This document shows, one piece after another, positions 25,071 through 37,252 of a DNA stretch of 64,000 nucleotides. The notes under the pieces are model-generated. The model saw only the letters and a list, made by a program, of their open reading frames with translations, ran no database searches and was not told the origin of the DNA. Position 1 is the stretch's first letter, and each line of letters begins with the position of its first letter. The stretch covers positions 2,730,501 through 2,794,500 of the forward strand of contig OZ018411.1 in NCBI GenBank assembly GCA_963969595.1, written 5' to 3'. This DNA is from Neckera pumila. Taxonomy: Eukaryota; Streptophyta; Bryopsida; Hypnales; Neckeraceae. Both the position numbers and the translations under genes were made by a program.

Positions 25071-26846
25071 TCAGGTGTATGCAGTCATGCCCACAGACGG
25101 ACCACCTTGGTATGATTGCCAAGCCTCAACCCCCTGAGTGCTCTTTGAGATGAGGAAATAGTAAAACTCGGTCCAGATCATGGTGATGAAAGTGAACGCC
25201 GCAGCCACAGCAAACAGACTCTTCTGCACTTGTTTGCACGTCACATTTGGCCCTGTAGTCGGGAAAAAGCCCTTCGTCTGTATTTTGTTCTGGCTCGCAC
25301 CTGCAAGCAGAGCTGCGGAGGCAATTATGAAGGACAACCTGCGCACACAACTCACTGAAGGTTAAGCTCACACGCCAAGGTTTAACGTACTGCCTCAATA
25401 CTTTTTCGGCTCAGCTCCAAGGGTTTGCATTGACAAAATCTACAATGAATGTGAGCAAGTTTGAGTGGGTAGCGAGTCAATGATACAGTGTTCCAAAGCC
25501 TCTAAAAGCAAAGATGTTCGTTATAATTGGGCTACATTGCTACAAGCTGCTTCATAACATTGTTTACCAATGCAGTGGGGGTTCCTTTTAATTGCATCCT
25601 TGAATAGGGGAACCCTTATAGTGAAACAAAATCAGTTAAAGCAGGATGCAAACTTGCAGAGCGTCACATCATGTGAACTACAGAACTGGAGTCATCAACA
25701 GTAAACAAGGAAGGAATTATACCTGTTCAGGGAGGGGAGCAGAGGGAACAAGTTATGCAATACTATGTTCAAACTCCTTGTTATCACATTTTGTAAGCAA
25801 CAAGGGGCATACGAGAGTATGATAGAGAGCTTTAAACTAAATACCTCCATTTCCTAGGGTTAGGTGAGAAAACAAAGGATGCATGAGATATTCTAGAATG
25901 TGATATCACATAGATATAGGTGTAATTCGGTAATGTAGAAACCACCATTTCAAGCCCTAAGTGCCCCAATTGCCATAAGTAGCCGCTTCCAAATCTACAG
26001 AAGTTGAAACAAATCATTCGAGAAAGCTTCAGGAAAGGTACCAAAATGTTCAGGAGATAAATGACATAGAAGCGTGTGATGGTGACGCCATGTTTACCAT
26101 GAGAAAATGAACATTAAGACAGCAACGGTGCGGGCACCGCCAGGCTTGTAACCCTTCCAACAGCAGAGGCAGCGTGTGACGATCATGACAAACATTTGGG
26201 AAACCAGCAAGACAATGAAAGCACCCGCCGCTAATCCAGTGGCAATGTCGGTAGTGTACTGACATTTCAAGGTCCCCATCTTCCCATCCACCACTGTGAG
26301 ATCCCCCTGCAAACGAACAAACAAACAGACAAAGGCAGCCTCCTCCCCATTACAACACTCCAAGTATCAAAATCTTGCCGCAGAGCTGCAAAACCCCCTC
26401 TTGAAACATTTTGTAAGAAAACAACATGAAAAACCAACCAGGTTGGCTGACCCTACATTCCAATTTTGTTCTTTTCAATTCAACACTTCTGTGTGGCATA
26501 TCTGCACCAAAGCTAAAAAAACACGAAAGAGCATGTTACATGGATCATGGGAGACACATTATCTGAGGGTATCCAGAACCGAAATGGTACATTTACAAAT
26601 TGGTGGCACATTATTCAAGGGCAACAAGCACCTCACTAAAGTGAAGATTTATTCTCTGGCCAATGGTTTCTCCCTATGATTTTCAGAAGAAGTTGATTGT
26701 AAACTGTTAAGTAAGAACACACATATTTTGAGAATAGAAGTAACACTGACCGTGCTTCGTCTGGCCATAGCTCCCAGGGCCAGGCCGAAGGCCACATTGA
26801 ACAGCACGAGGCTGATGCCAATCACCAACCCTGACGCAGAACCCAT
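25071..26846 (-). CDS. DUF1218 four-helix membrane protein, 190 aa, three exons
   Basis: Joined exons 26751-26846, 26098-26306 and 25071-25338 give 190 codons. Donors are GTCAGT and GTAAAC, acceptors TTTGCAG and TGTGCGCAG. The start is the ATG opening MGSASGLVIGIS, which begins a first hydrophobic helix (about residues 4-25). Then come a luminal loop with the family's CQYTTD..ATG stretch, a second helix (about 55-78) ending in RCLCCW, a third (about 88-110) and a fourth near the C-terminus (about 143-163). This order, including conserved cysteines in the loops, is that of plant DUF1218 proteins. The family includes the Arabidopsis MWL (modifying wall lignin) proteins, linked to cell-wall modification at the ER or plasma membrane. 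Length is normal and no defect is visible. Biochemical activity is unknown. Confidence 0.9.
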
Positions 26847-28318
26847 CTTGTTTGGAATCAGTAGCTGATAGAAACAGTGTTTAGGGTTCACAACTCCAGC
26901 TTCTTTCAGCTTCACAATGTTTCTGTCAGCACTCGCCAACAACACAAGTTGTAAGAATACTCACACACGCAGAATCAAATCAGCCCACCAAATCAACCCT
27001 CGCCAAAACAGAGTTAGTATTCTTGTTTACAGTAACAGTGCCTTGAACTGCAGGACTCTCACTCCAATACCCCAAGTATGACCCTGAAAAACGGCTACTC
27101 TAACTTTCTTGCAGCAACCCCTGAACCACTGCTCCTAACCAAATTACCCAATTTCCTGCACAACTCCAAACCTGCAGCACGTAAGACGCACTTTCAATGA
27201 CAATGTGGCTGACCCTAATACAAACAACTCTAAGAATTCCTCTTTGAATTACAACAAGGGTCGATCTTCACTCTCAAGATTACACTCCAAGAAACAAGAA
27301 GTTAATTGATCTTTCTATTCAGCAAGTTCGTGTTCCTTAGAACAGAAACTGAAAACGGCATATCCAAGAGCTTTGTTTCAAAACCTACGTTTCCCAGCTG
27401 CAGCATGTGAGTGCGAATGTTGCAATGGAGGAAATCATACGAGACAGTGATCGAGGAACTTGGATGGTTTGAGACTGTAGTAAGCTTAGTGAGGGAAAAT
27501 GCGAGTCCTGGCTGGCTGGTCAAGCTGACGATTCTGACTGACAAGCTGCCGGTAGCTGCCTTCAAATTTGTGACTACATTTAGCAGAACTTCTAAATTTG
27601 TGGGAAAATCAGTATTCTAAGGTACAAATCAGTCATGGGTTTTGAATCTTGAAATTTTTTGAAAGTATGTTTTGTAGATGATTATGGCCAAAATCACAAT
27701 TGGGATCACTGGTAATTCCTGCTCACTCAATCACATACTTTGAACAAAATTAGTGAATTTATCATACTAAATCGATGCTTTCTCTCCCGTGAGGAGAGCT
27801 AGGTTTGCAGTCCTGCAGGTGCCATAAAATCCGTGACTGCAGCGAAGGGATGCACTAAAATTGCCAGCTGGCAATGGTGAGTAAAGTAAGTCCACCGAGA
27901 ATTGTCACTGAGGTATAAGGGAGCCAACCCATTGTCGACCATTTAAGCAATTACGCATATCTGCAGGGCGGGGTTCTTCAAGGGAGGAATTTTCCCATGT
28001 GTAGAAATTGAGTTAAGAAGGTTACCATAATTTTCCAGATTTTTAATTTTCAAAACATAATTACTACGATTTTTTTTGCTGAAGATACTATTCGACCTAT
28101 ACTTGTTATATAGACCTCCCTATTTCCGACCAAGGGCTAGTTGCTAATCCACCCAAGAATTGGTTGCAATATTGATCATCTTGTAGCCAATCATAATACG
28201 CCACAACTGCATTGGAAATCGTGCTATAATAATTGACCCTTTTTTTCCTGTTGAGCGGAAAGAAAACAGTCTACAGAGCGAGAATGGGTAGTGGTCAAGA
28301 ATGGGTCAAATCCCTTAT
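26847..28318. other. Upstream region of the DUF1218 gene
   Basis: GC content is higher than in the repeat blocks. 26850-27600 probably holds the 5' untranslated region and promoter of the minus-strand gene, but no TATA box stands out. No other gene was recognised. Confidence 0.4.
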
Positions 28319-29062
28319 CACCTATTTCGGACAATGTTAAGCATTTTAGCATAAGGTAGAGGCACCCATTGTCAACCATGATCCACAGCCAACCTCTATG
28401 GGGCACTATTTCCAACCAAGGCTGGAACTAATCTAACCAAACCCAAACCTAAGCTTGGAATGTGTTTTTTCAAGGTTGGGACTAATAAGGCTATGCCACA
28501 TGTCCCAAAGTAGTGAGTAGGCCGGAAAGTAGTTCTTGAATGATTGAAATTGGAAGTGTTTAGAGACTGGCTATGGGTCATGAGTACTTTTTGGCTCCCA
28601 AAATTTACAATAATTTCAACTTTGGAAATAAAATTATGAAAAATTTTCAATCCCCATATTTCCTATCTTTCTACATGCAAAAAATTTGCTTCATTATAAA
28701 CTGCTCATGATTTGCTGGAAAATCCCCTAAGTGATCAACTATGGGTGCATTTACCTTATGTTTGATTGAGAGATGAAAAGGGGTATTTTTCTCCGATCAA
28801 GGAATAGAAACAAAGAAGACTGAAGGTCCTTTTATTTGCTATTTTTTCATCAAGTTTGGAAATAGTAAGAATTAAGGACATATAGATTGCAATCCGACTT
28901 ATTCTCAATATAGGCAATCCTATTTTTGAAAAGTGCAAAACTAAAATATGTTATTCGTCACACAACAACAAAGTTGTATAAACCATATTATATTTCCATC
29001 ATTCACAAAAATAGGTCATCCTATATTGCGCAAATGGGATCATTGTCCGAAATAGGTGGTAT
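28319..29062. repeat. Segment bounded by 18-bp inverted repeats
   Basis: CACCTATTTCGGACAATG at 28319 recurs inverted, ending at about 29062. Degenerate forms of the same word (CTATTTCCGACCAAGG at 28120, CTATTTCCAACCAAGG at 28407) lie nearby. This may be an eroded inverted-repeat transposon; no target duplication is seen. Confidence 0.45.
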
Positions 29063-29316
29063 ACATGAATTAATAGCAAATGATCTTAGTTACTATTATT
29101 AGAAATTTATTGTTTTTATTGAATCTTATTGGAAATTGAAAGAGGATTCCAATCCGTTGTAGCATGTTTCATTTGGATATTATATTACCATTTTCAAAGT
29201 ATTGGCTTTTATTAAATAAAAAAACAATCACAATTGGACTCTCTCATAGGTTTTTGTGGTTTGATTGTCTACATCTCATATAATTAATATCAAGGTTTGA
29301 ATATTGATTTGGGGTC

Positions 29317-30537
29317 TTAACCCCTAAAGGATCAACATGCATTTTTTGGCCGTATAGAAATTTTGGGCAGGTATGTGTGATTGGAGATTTTCATATTTTA
29401 GGCTGAAATTTTAATAGAATGTGAGGATGAGGAATATCTTCATGCATACAAAATTTCATGACATTTTGAAATACGAGTCAAAAGTTGTGACCTAATATGT
29501 TATTTTTTTTTTGTAACTGGGCAGTATGGGCAGATAAAAAAAAATCATTTTTTTTATAATTTTTTTTTAAATTGATTCTTTGCATTTAAATATACTTGAA
29601 AATCTTTGAATCATTCCATTTCAATCAATGAGTCAAAAGTTATGAGGTTTTTTAGTTTGCGGGCAGTAATGGATTTTCTACTCTAAAAAAAACTTTAAAG
29701 TTGTTTATTTTACTCAATTTTCAATATTTTTGGAAAAAAAAGACCCTACGATGTAGATTGATTATTACAACATTACAATCGTTGGGATTAGCATTTTTTT
29801 AATCCATAATTAAATTCTTAACAATTTAGTATTTTGAATCATTCTCTACTTCTTTTCTACTTACTATTTTTTTCCTATATGTTGTTCAATTCCAAATGAT
29901 GTGAAATTTTTCAAGCATATATCCATCTTGTTTAGGAAACTGAATTTTAAGAAGCACCACCTTTTTCAACATTTTTTCATTGAAAAGTGAGCTTGTGAAG
30001 TGCAGCTGCCTGATTTTTCGCAGGATTGAAAAAATGGTTTTGGAGACTTTGAATGCTTATATCTTATGATCCACATGCATTAGAGGAGTTTTGGACTTCT
30101 AAGAGACTACAAGTTCCCGAACTGTGGGAACTTTGCAAGAATGCTGGGATGCTGCCAAATGGCGAGGCTGACGTGGCCAAGCAACTGCCACGTCATTTTT
30201 GAATTTTTTTTTTTTTTTTTTTTTGCTTAAAATGATATTTTGTTATTTATTTATTTATTTATTTTGCAAAAAAAAAAATCTGACACGCCCGGACTGTCGT
30301 TCACTGAATCTGGGCAGACTGGGGAACGGGCCTGAAACAGTCTTTTAAGGCCCTGAAACCCTTCTAATGGTGGAATTTTCTGAAAATTTTACCACATGTT
30401 ATCAAGACATTGTACTACAAGATCCTACAGTTACATGTGTCAAAAAATGTTTTTTCCAAAAATTTGGTAGTTGTCATAGAAACGGCACTTTTGGAGCTTT
30501 TTTGGTGATTACATAGTCATGGAACTTTAGGAGTTAA
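29317..30537. mobile_element. TTAA-bounded element with dissimilar ends (1.22 kb)
   Basis: Starts TTAACCCCTAAAGGATCAAC and ends GGAACTTTAGGAGTTAA. The left end resembles the arms of 13712-14741. The right end resembles the left end of the next element (30679) and the right end at 5008. It hosts family G copy 2. No transposase is present. Confidence 0.75.
30078..30369. mobile_element. CATTAG-ended repeat family G, copy 2
   Basis: Begins CATTAGAGGAGTTTTGG and ends CCCTTCTAATG. The inside matches copy 1 (GAGGCTGACGTGGCC, CTGCCACGTCATTTTTG, GACTGGGGAACGGGCC) around long homopolymer and ATTT runs. It sits inside a TTAA element, like copy 1. Confidence 0.65.
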
Positions 30538-30678
30538 TGTAGGTGTCGCTTTTAGAGAGTGCTGACAATGGATGAACGTATCTTACATGTAATTGAGACC
30601 CTTAATTACCCAAAAGCACCTTTGATAGATTCTTGCTTGAATGGACAAGGTTTGAAATATGAGAACCTACGTTGAATA

Positions 30679-31622
30679 TTAACCCCTAAAGGTTTTTGAC
30701 TATGTTTTCACCAAAAACGCTCCAAAATTGCCATTTATAATACTAGTGCCAAATTTTAGAAAAAAAGCATTTTTGGACACATGTAACCATAGGATCTTGT
30801 AGTAAACTTGTTTAAGAAGATGTGGAAAAAATTTCAGAATTTTCCACCATGTGGATTGCAAGATAATAGTGTTTGAATTGACAAAAATCCTTTTTTTGTC
30901 CCTATGGAAAAAATGGGCAGCTGCCCTTCACAAGGTCACATTTGTATGAAAAAATGTCCAAAATGGTGGTTACTCTTTGATTTTATTCTTGAAAGCAAGT
31001 TGGCTACATGCTTGAAAAATTTCAGATCATTTGGAATCGTACAACATATAGGAAAAAAATAGTAAGTAGGAAGAGGTAGAGAATGATTCAAAACACTAAA
31101 TCGTTAAGAATTTATTTATGGAATTGGAAAATGTCCATCCCAACAGTTGTAATGTTGTAATAAACAATCTACACCCAATGTTTTTATTTTATTTCAAAAA
31201 TATTGAAAATTGAGTTAAATAAAGGACTTCAAATTTTATTTTAGAGTTGAGATTCCATAACTACCCTCAAACTAAGAATCCTCATAACTTTTGACTCGTT
31301 TATCCAAATGGAATGATTCAAAGCGTCCCGCATACATATCAATTTAAAGAACCAATTCCAAATTTTTATTTTCTTAAAAAGTGATTTTTAAAGAAGTGTT
31401 TTTTGCTACCCAGGCTGCCCGCCGAGCAATGAAAATTACATATCATGCAATAACTTTTCAATCATGTAGTCAAAAGTTATGAAAATTGTTGGGCCTTAAA
31501 GCTACTCCTTGGGAAAATGTTGTGTGAAAATTTCAAAGAAAAAAAATGAAAACTTTGCTCGTAGTGAACTGCCCAAAAACGCTATGTTCTCAAAAAAGCA
31601 TGTTCAGGGCTTTAGGGGTTAA
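30679..31622. mobile_element. TTAA-bounded element with dissimilar ends (944 bp)
   Basis: Starts TTAACCCCTAAAGGTTTTTG and ends GGCTTTAGGGGTTAA. The left end can form GTTTTTG / CAAAAAC. Its right arm matches, inverted, the left arm of the element at 29317. The two neighbours therefore read like the same element in opposite orientations, separated by about 140 bp. Confidence 0.8.
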
Positions 31623-34440
31623 ATAAACCTATAATCAATAATTTGAATATTTTTGGTTTACACATATAGTAGATCAGAAAAGGAATCTTGTCCTTGTTAT
31701 TATAAAACAAAAGAAATTTGTTGAATTTAGCCTATTATTTTACGAGAATGTAGCAAAATAATACTTTTCAAGACAACAACTCATTGTACGAGGTCATTAC
31801 TGACATCAATTAATAAAAATTTAAATGTTGAATGCTCAAACTTAAATTGATTTAAAAAATAGTTGATTTTATCAACTATGTGATGAAAGCAAACTTGAAA
31901 AATCACATATCAAGAACACAAAAATATTGTGTATATGGGAAGCCAAATTTTGATTTCACAAACTTCTACCCTTGAAAGATAAGACCTTGGGACCTTAGAA
32001 AAATTATCATGGAAAAATAGGTGCATTCTTTGTTTTTATAGTAACTTCAAAAGTCATTCATTGGAAAGTTTTTTGTCCTTTGTAGCATTTTAAAGTTACG
32101 GTTAACAAAACTAAAGTAGATAAATCCATTGTAAACGCAAAGCAATTGCTAGTCTTGAACTCAATTTTACTTTTTTGCATCTTGATGTAGTAAATTGCAA
32201 TCAATGTTAATGTGGAATTGGAGCTCATAAGTTTGAAATTGGCTTAAAAAGCCACCAATTTGTGAATTCAACGCACATTGCCATAAAACTTGTATAAATG
32301 GCAAAAGATTCATTTATTGTTCCACAATCTCAAGAGACATTGTGGGATTGCCAATAGAACTATTTAGGGAATGAAGAGAGCCACAATAGTTTTCAAAAGG
32401 ACAAGAATGGTTCAGAATGGAAAGCTATGTGATTTTGCTTTGACAACCTATAATGTATATTTTTTTTCAAAAAATGAAGTAACCAAAATATGTGTGAAAT
32501 ATTCTCTACTATACTTTTCTTTTGGTTATAGAAAATGTGAATAAAAAAAAAAAAAATATGTACAATGATGAAATGGTCTAGAGTGGACTTTCTACCTTTG
32601 CAACGATTTTCTTGAATCATTTTGGTATTTCTCTCTTGAAGTTATATTCTACTCTAGTGAGTTGATTAACCCCGACATCTATATTTTGGATGATGAACAA
32701 ATGACTTTGAGGCACTGTTTCGTCCAACTAAGTTCTCATTCATCCAATGCAATACTTGAACCTAGAAAAGACAACCTTCCTTATTAACCAAATTCATGAA
32801 ATTCTGATAATTGCTGCTCTGTATAAGATATAAGCAAAAATGTGAAAAAATTCAAAAATGGATTAAGATGCTTAGGGGTTAATCCTCTACATTGGTCAAC
32901 CATTTGCACATGAAATGTTTTATGATACACATGACATGATTTAATTTCATTATGCAAAAATTCCTTGTAAAAGTTTCTTGGCACAATGAGGGACCCAGAA
33001 ACTCATGCCACTACACGTAAATGCAACAAACTACTAACAATAAGAACACCTAAAAGCGTCACTTTTCTAGTCTTAGATTCCCAGTGATTGTAATGGAAAA
33101 AAAAGGTGTATTACATTAGCCTCTCCAAGAAAAATCCATCCCAAGTCATTTCAAAATTTTTCAACAATGTCTTAATATTTGATGAATTTCCAAACTTTGA
33201 ATCATAGGATACCTACTGAAGACACTAAACGGTGGTGCCCCCAAAATGAACCTAAAATAATTCAATTCAGACATGAATTAAGCAACATTTGACCCAGAAC
33301 AGACACCTGCCAACCCTAAAAACACGGACACAAGTTGTGCTGGCAAATTTGCCACAAGCAACTGCCCCTTTCTGCCCACTATTTCTTCCCGTCATTTATT
33401 CAGCTTCGTTTTCTAGCTGTTGGTAAACAGGAAATGTCGCAATAGGGTGTTGCTACCTTATCCAATCCATCCATCCAATTGTGTTGAAATAACAGTCATG
33501 ATTCCTGGCATCATGAAAACTCAAACTGATGAGATTATGATTTGGATGTAAGTTTAAGAACTCTCTTGAATACAAAATTGCAAAGAGGTGCCCACCATGT
33601 GTATGTTATCATCAAATATACTGACAAAAGAGATGTGGTCATGGGAAAGAAAAGTGTTCTTGTTGACTTCCAAGGGTTGAGGAAGAAAAAGAGGAGAAGT
33701 GTGATTGGGTTCTGTCACAAAAGATATCACAGCTACTGTAGCCGAACCATTGATGGCTTTCTAAAAGATGTGGTACGTCAAAGACTAACAAATAATGATG
33801 GTTTTCAAAACTATGTCCATGCCATTATTACAGATCTCCATGTCTTTCGTTTCTTATACCTTGATCTTTGCCCTGCCTTGCTTGTATCACAAAGTTACTG
33901 TTGATCACGTACTTAAGGACGGTAGGTCTACGGAACATACTCATGCCGGTATTACCTAGAGCCACTGCAGACAACAACACTCATCATGGCCACAGATCAA
34001 CTGAACAGTAGATGTACAAAACTGGGGTTGTCAAAAATTTGCATGGTCTACTCATGCATAGCAGTAAGCTATATCCACCACAAAATTGGTTTACCTCATG
34101 ACCAGCTAGAAAACTAAACAGTTCAAAACAGTGCAATGTAAACTCTGCAAAATTTCTGTTTTTAGTATGAGCAGCCCTAATTGCGCGGATCCCATCCATT
34201 TAAGTGGAATTGTGTAAAACAGTTAATTCCTCGAGCGTGACAAGCTGTTCAAAGAACCCGATCCCAACAGACACATGAAGAACAACGGCGTTCAAAAAGC
34301 TCAGAGGAGGATGTCCATGCAACGGGGTTCGGCTGTACCTGCTTCGCGATTTCTGTTATGAGTGACTCAACGGTTGGGACATCGAAGACCGCCCAATGGT
34401 AACCGATAACCGTCCATCAGCCTCTCCATGCCCACACTAA
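31623..34440. other. Long AT-rich interval without a supported gene
   Basis: A 120-codon open stretch near 33542-33904 has no ATG at its start, no recognisable domain and no splice support. I see no repeat that recurs elsewhere in the window. Confidence 0.4.
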
Positions 34441-34450
34441 AACAAAACAA

Positions 34451-34458
34451 TATAAAAC
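34451..34458 (+). promoter_or_regulatory. Candidate TATA box
   Basis: TATAAAAC lies about 240 bp before the ATG of the small Cys-rich gene at 34697, a plausible distance with a short untranslated leader. Support is positional only. Confidence 0.35.
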
Positions 34459-34696
34459 TTCCTATACTTGGTGTAACACCGGCATCGCAATCTTATTTCC
34501 AATTTCCCGAAGCTACTGGATTTAGGCACTCAGTAATATGGAAAAAAAGAGAGAGGTTAAGAAGATCGTTGTACCTGAGTATGAGTCGTGGAAATCACAA
34601 ATTTGAACCCCATTGGCGCATGTATTAAAATTTCACCTGTGAATTTCCAAAGTTCCTGACAGGTGTTTACAAGCAGTTGATAGAGTTAGTCTCGAG

Positions 34697-35029
34697 ATGC
34701 CTAACATGAATGACACTCAAGGTGTAATAGAGAAGTTGCATGAGGGTGTGGCTGGCAAGACTGCTAAGGGCACCAAAAGCATCAACAACTGTGGCAAACC
34801 AGAGTTCTCTCCAAAGAAAACTGTGGCATTGGAATGCTGCAAGAAGCATGACGAATCTTTGAAGCTCCTCCAGGATTGTCCCGCAGAGCTTTACCCCAAC
34901 AGCTGCTTCTTCATCACCTGCATTGTGGCCAGGGTGTTCCTCCTGCAATGTGTAGCAGCTTCCAAGGCAAAATTATCTGAAGAGGATGTGGCTTGCTACA
35001 CTGCCAAACATTCTGATTACCACAAATAA
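34697..35029 (+). CDS. Small eight-cysteine protein of unknown function, 110 aa
   Basis: The frame opens with ATG in the context CGAGATGC and ends TAA, in a GC-richer island, with a candidate TATA box upstream. The protein has eight cysteines, at about residues 32, 47, 48, 61, 70, 75, 85 and 100. The spacing is C-x14-CC-x12-C-x8-C-x4-C-x9-C-x14-C. There is no signal peptide, which speaks against a lipid-transfer protein or defensin. The CC followed by C-x4-C also does not match the eight-Cys pattern of lipid-transfer proteins. Charged, Lys-rich stretches surround a hydrophobic segment near 71-88 (FFITCIVARVFLLQC), which may be a helix or short membrane segment. I do not recognise a family. 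It could be one exon of a longer gene. Confidence 0.5.
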   Translation: MPNMNDTQGVIEKLHEGVAGKTAKGTKSINNCGKPEFSPKKTVALECCKKHDESLKLLQDCPAELYPNSCFFITCIVARVFLLQCVAASKAKLSEEDVACYTAKHSDYHK

Positions 35030-35159
35030 TGGAGACCAAGAAGATACTTCATCGCTTCAATTTCCATACTAGCCAGGTGGGGACCGTAGAACGTGAAACG
35101 CCAGCGATGAAGTTACAATAATTTAGGAAAAGCAACCTTGCAGATCATGCAAAATGCAT

Positions 35160-35425
35160 GCAACTCCAATGAACGAGGATAGGTGGATCACATGACGAGG
35201 TCGCAAACAGTCTTGAACAATACATGCCAGTCAAATCCAATGAAATGAGGAAAGGCGAATTTGATAGCCATGTCGCAAAAACTCTCGCCCAATCCAAGCA
35301 ACTCAACTCCAATGGAATGAGGATAGACGATCTGATGCCGATGCTGCAGAACATCTTGCACAATACATGCAAATCGACTAAAAGGAAATCAGGATAGAAA
35401 AATCTGATAGCGATGTAGCAGTTCG
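35160..35425. repeat. Minisatellite, ~62-70-bp unit, about four copies
   Basis: Each unit has CCAATG(A/G)AA.GAGGA, a GAT/GAC-rich middle, ATG..G(A/G)GC(A/G)(A/G)AA or GTCGCAAA, and ends CAATACATGC or CCAATCC. Units are diverged. Confidence 0.6.
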
Positions 35426-35429
35426 TTGA

Positions 35430-37170
35430 TTTTCGCGGTGTTCACTTCTCACCCACAAGGCTCCAAAGGGTGATCTGTCAGAAGCAGAGCACATAATCTG
35501 GACATTGAATGTAGCCAGCAGCAGCATGATTCTTGAACAATATGAAAGAACTCACATTTACAGTTGATTGAGATAGAATCATGTAACCTGTAAAACGTAA
35601 TCATAACTGTGAGTTGCAACTTCTGAAATAATATTTTCATGAAGTGGATTCAAGTCCCTGACCTAATTCCCATAAGTCTGTCGCACATAGCTGAAACCAG
35701 AAGTGAATCATCACCTAAAGCTTCAATCTGAGGGAGTCCTATAAAAACTGAAGACTTGTTTATAATCACTCTCTGTCTCAAATCCCCCCAGAAGTCAATG
35801 GAGCAGTGATAGCTTTTGCTTTCAATGACATACACTTGGTGGGCTAGAGCTGGGAGACCTGGACAGAGATGATGAAAGCCACCTCACAAATCTGCATATC
35901 AACGGTAGCTTGTAAGCCCAATTCCTCACTTGTGTGACTGTAAAGGTCTCGAAGGTCTTCAAGTCACTGACCGCGCCTGCAGGAGAAATCCAGAAAAAAT
36001 TCAGGAATCCTGAACCTTTCCAAAACACCGGATTCACTAACTCATTGACTGGTGTCTCGAGAAAATACAATCGCTCGTCACTCTGCGTGAGACAAACTCC
36101 TCAGACTCTGAACTTGAGGTTCATGATCAGTACCACAACCAAGACCATTTCACTAGACTCCCATCAACCTGCATACAAAATTGGCAGTTCTGACAACTAC
36201 AAAGGTTACATAATGTAACTTCCTACCGTAGTGCAATATATTACGTTAAGCTACACTGGCACAAATGCTATACTGTGCTACTGCAGTTTTCATCGCAAAA
36301 TACTCAGCTATTTCCCGAAACTTACCGAGTATCAATCAGGAAGTACAACATGGTGACAGAACCTGCCATTTAATCAGTAATGTTAACTAACTTTAACCCA
36401 AGACATTCTTCAAACTCAAGTCGCGTGAAAGGTGAAAGCGTGTTCATCATTAAGAAAACATGTTCAAGAAATATAGGCTAACGCAGACAAAAACCTACTA
36501 AAACACAGTCTCGAGATAAAGTTAATACAGCAAGTCTCCAGTACGACAAGACGTGACAAAGAATGACGCTAGACGGATTAGCTTAAACCACATTGCACGA
36601 TATAAGAGGGCTAAAGCACATTAGAAAACATCCATCAACTATCTACAACAAGATGACCTGGATTAGACTCAGATTATCAGTATCGTTCAACGAAACTCCT
36701 ATGGAAGCAAAAGTAAGACAATAATAAGGCCATTGACGGAGAATATCAAGCAGAAGGCATCTCCAAAAGATCCTCTCCACTTCAATCAATACCATTACCT
36801 GATACAACAAAGCAACAGTGACAAACCCGAAAAAAATACTCTACAATATACAGTATGTAACAAAATAATCCAATTGCAAAAGGCGACCAAATTTATAATG
36901 CTGACATTCATACACATCTGCGAGTTGCGCAATTAGGGTAACGAAATAATGTAAAGCATGAAAAACCTTCTCAATATTATCACAGAGAACACTAAGATCA
37001 CTGAAACTACAAACATCCAAAAACCCGCCTAAACCAATGGAATATAAACAGAGATGAAACGCAAGGAAACCATTTGCGAACTCATAAATCGGATGATAAA
37101 GAGTCCTAAAGCAAGCCAACTACAAAGACAGAAGTACCGCAAATAGTCCCACCATACTACCATAAACAAA
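35430..37170. other. Intergenic region downstream of the RING gene
   Basis: No gene recognised. The part nearest 37170 is probably the 3' untranslated region of the minus-strand RING gene. Confidence 0.4.
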
Positions 37171-37252
37171 CTACGCTGGAAGATACCGGAAAAGATAGCT
37201 CCCGCCAGGAATGCTACTCACATCCAAAGGAACTCGAAAGCACATGATCGTG

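Noticed and set aside
33542..33904. 120-codon open stretch
   Set aside because: No ATG at its start, no domain, no splice support.
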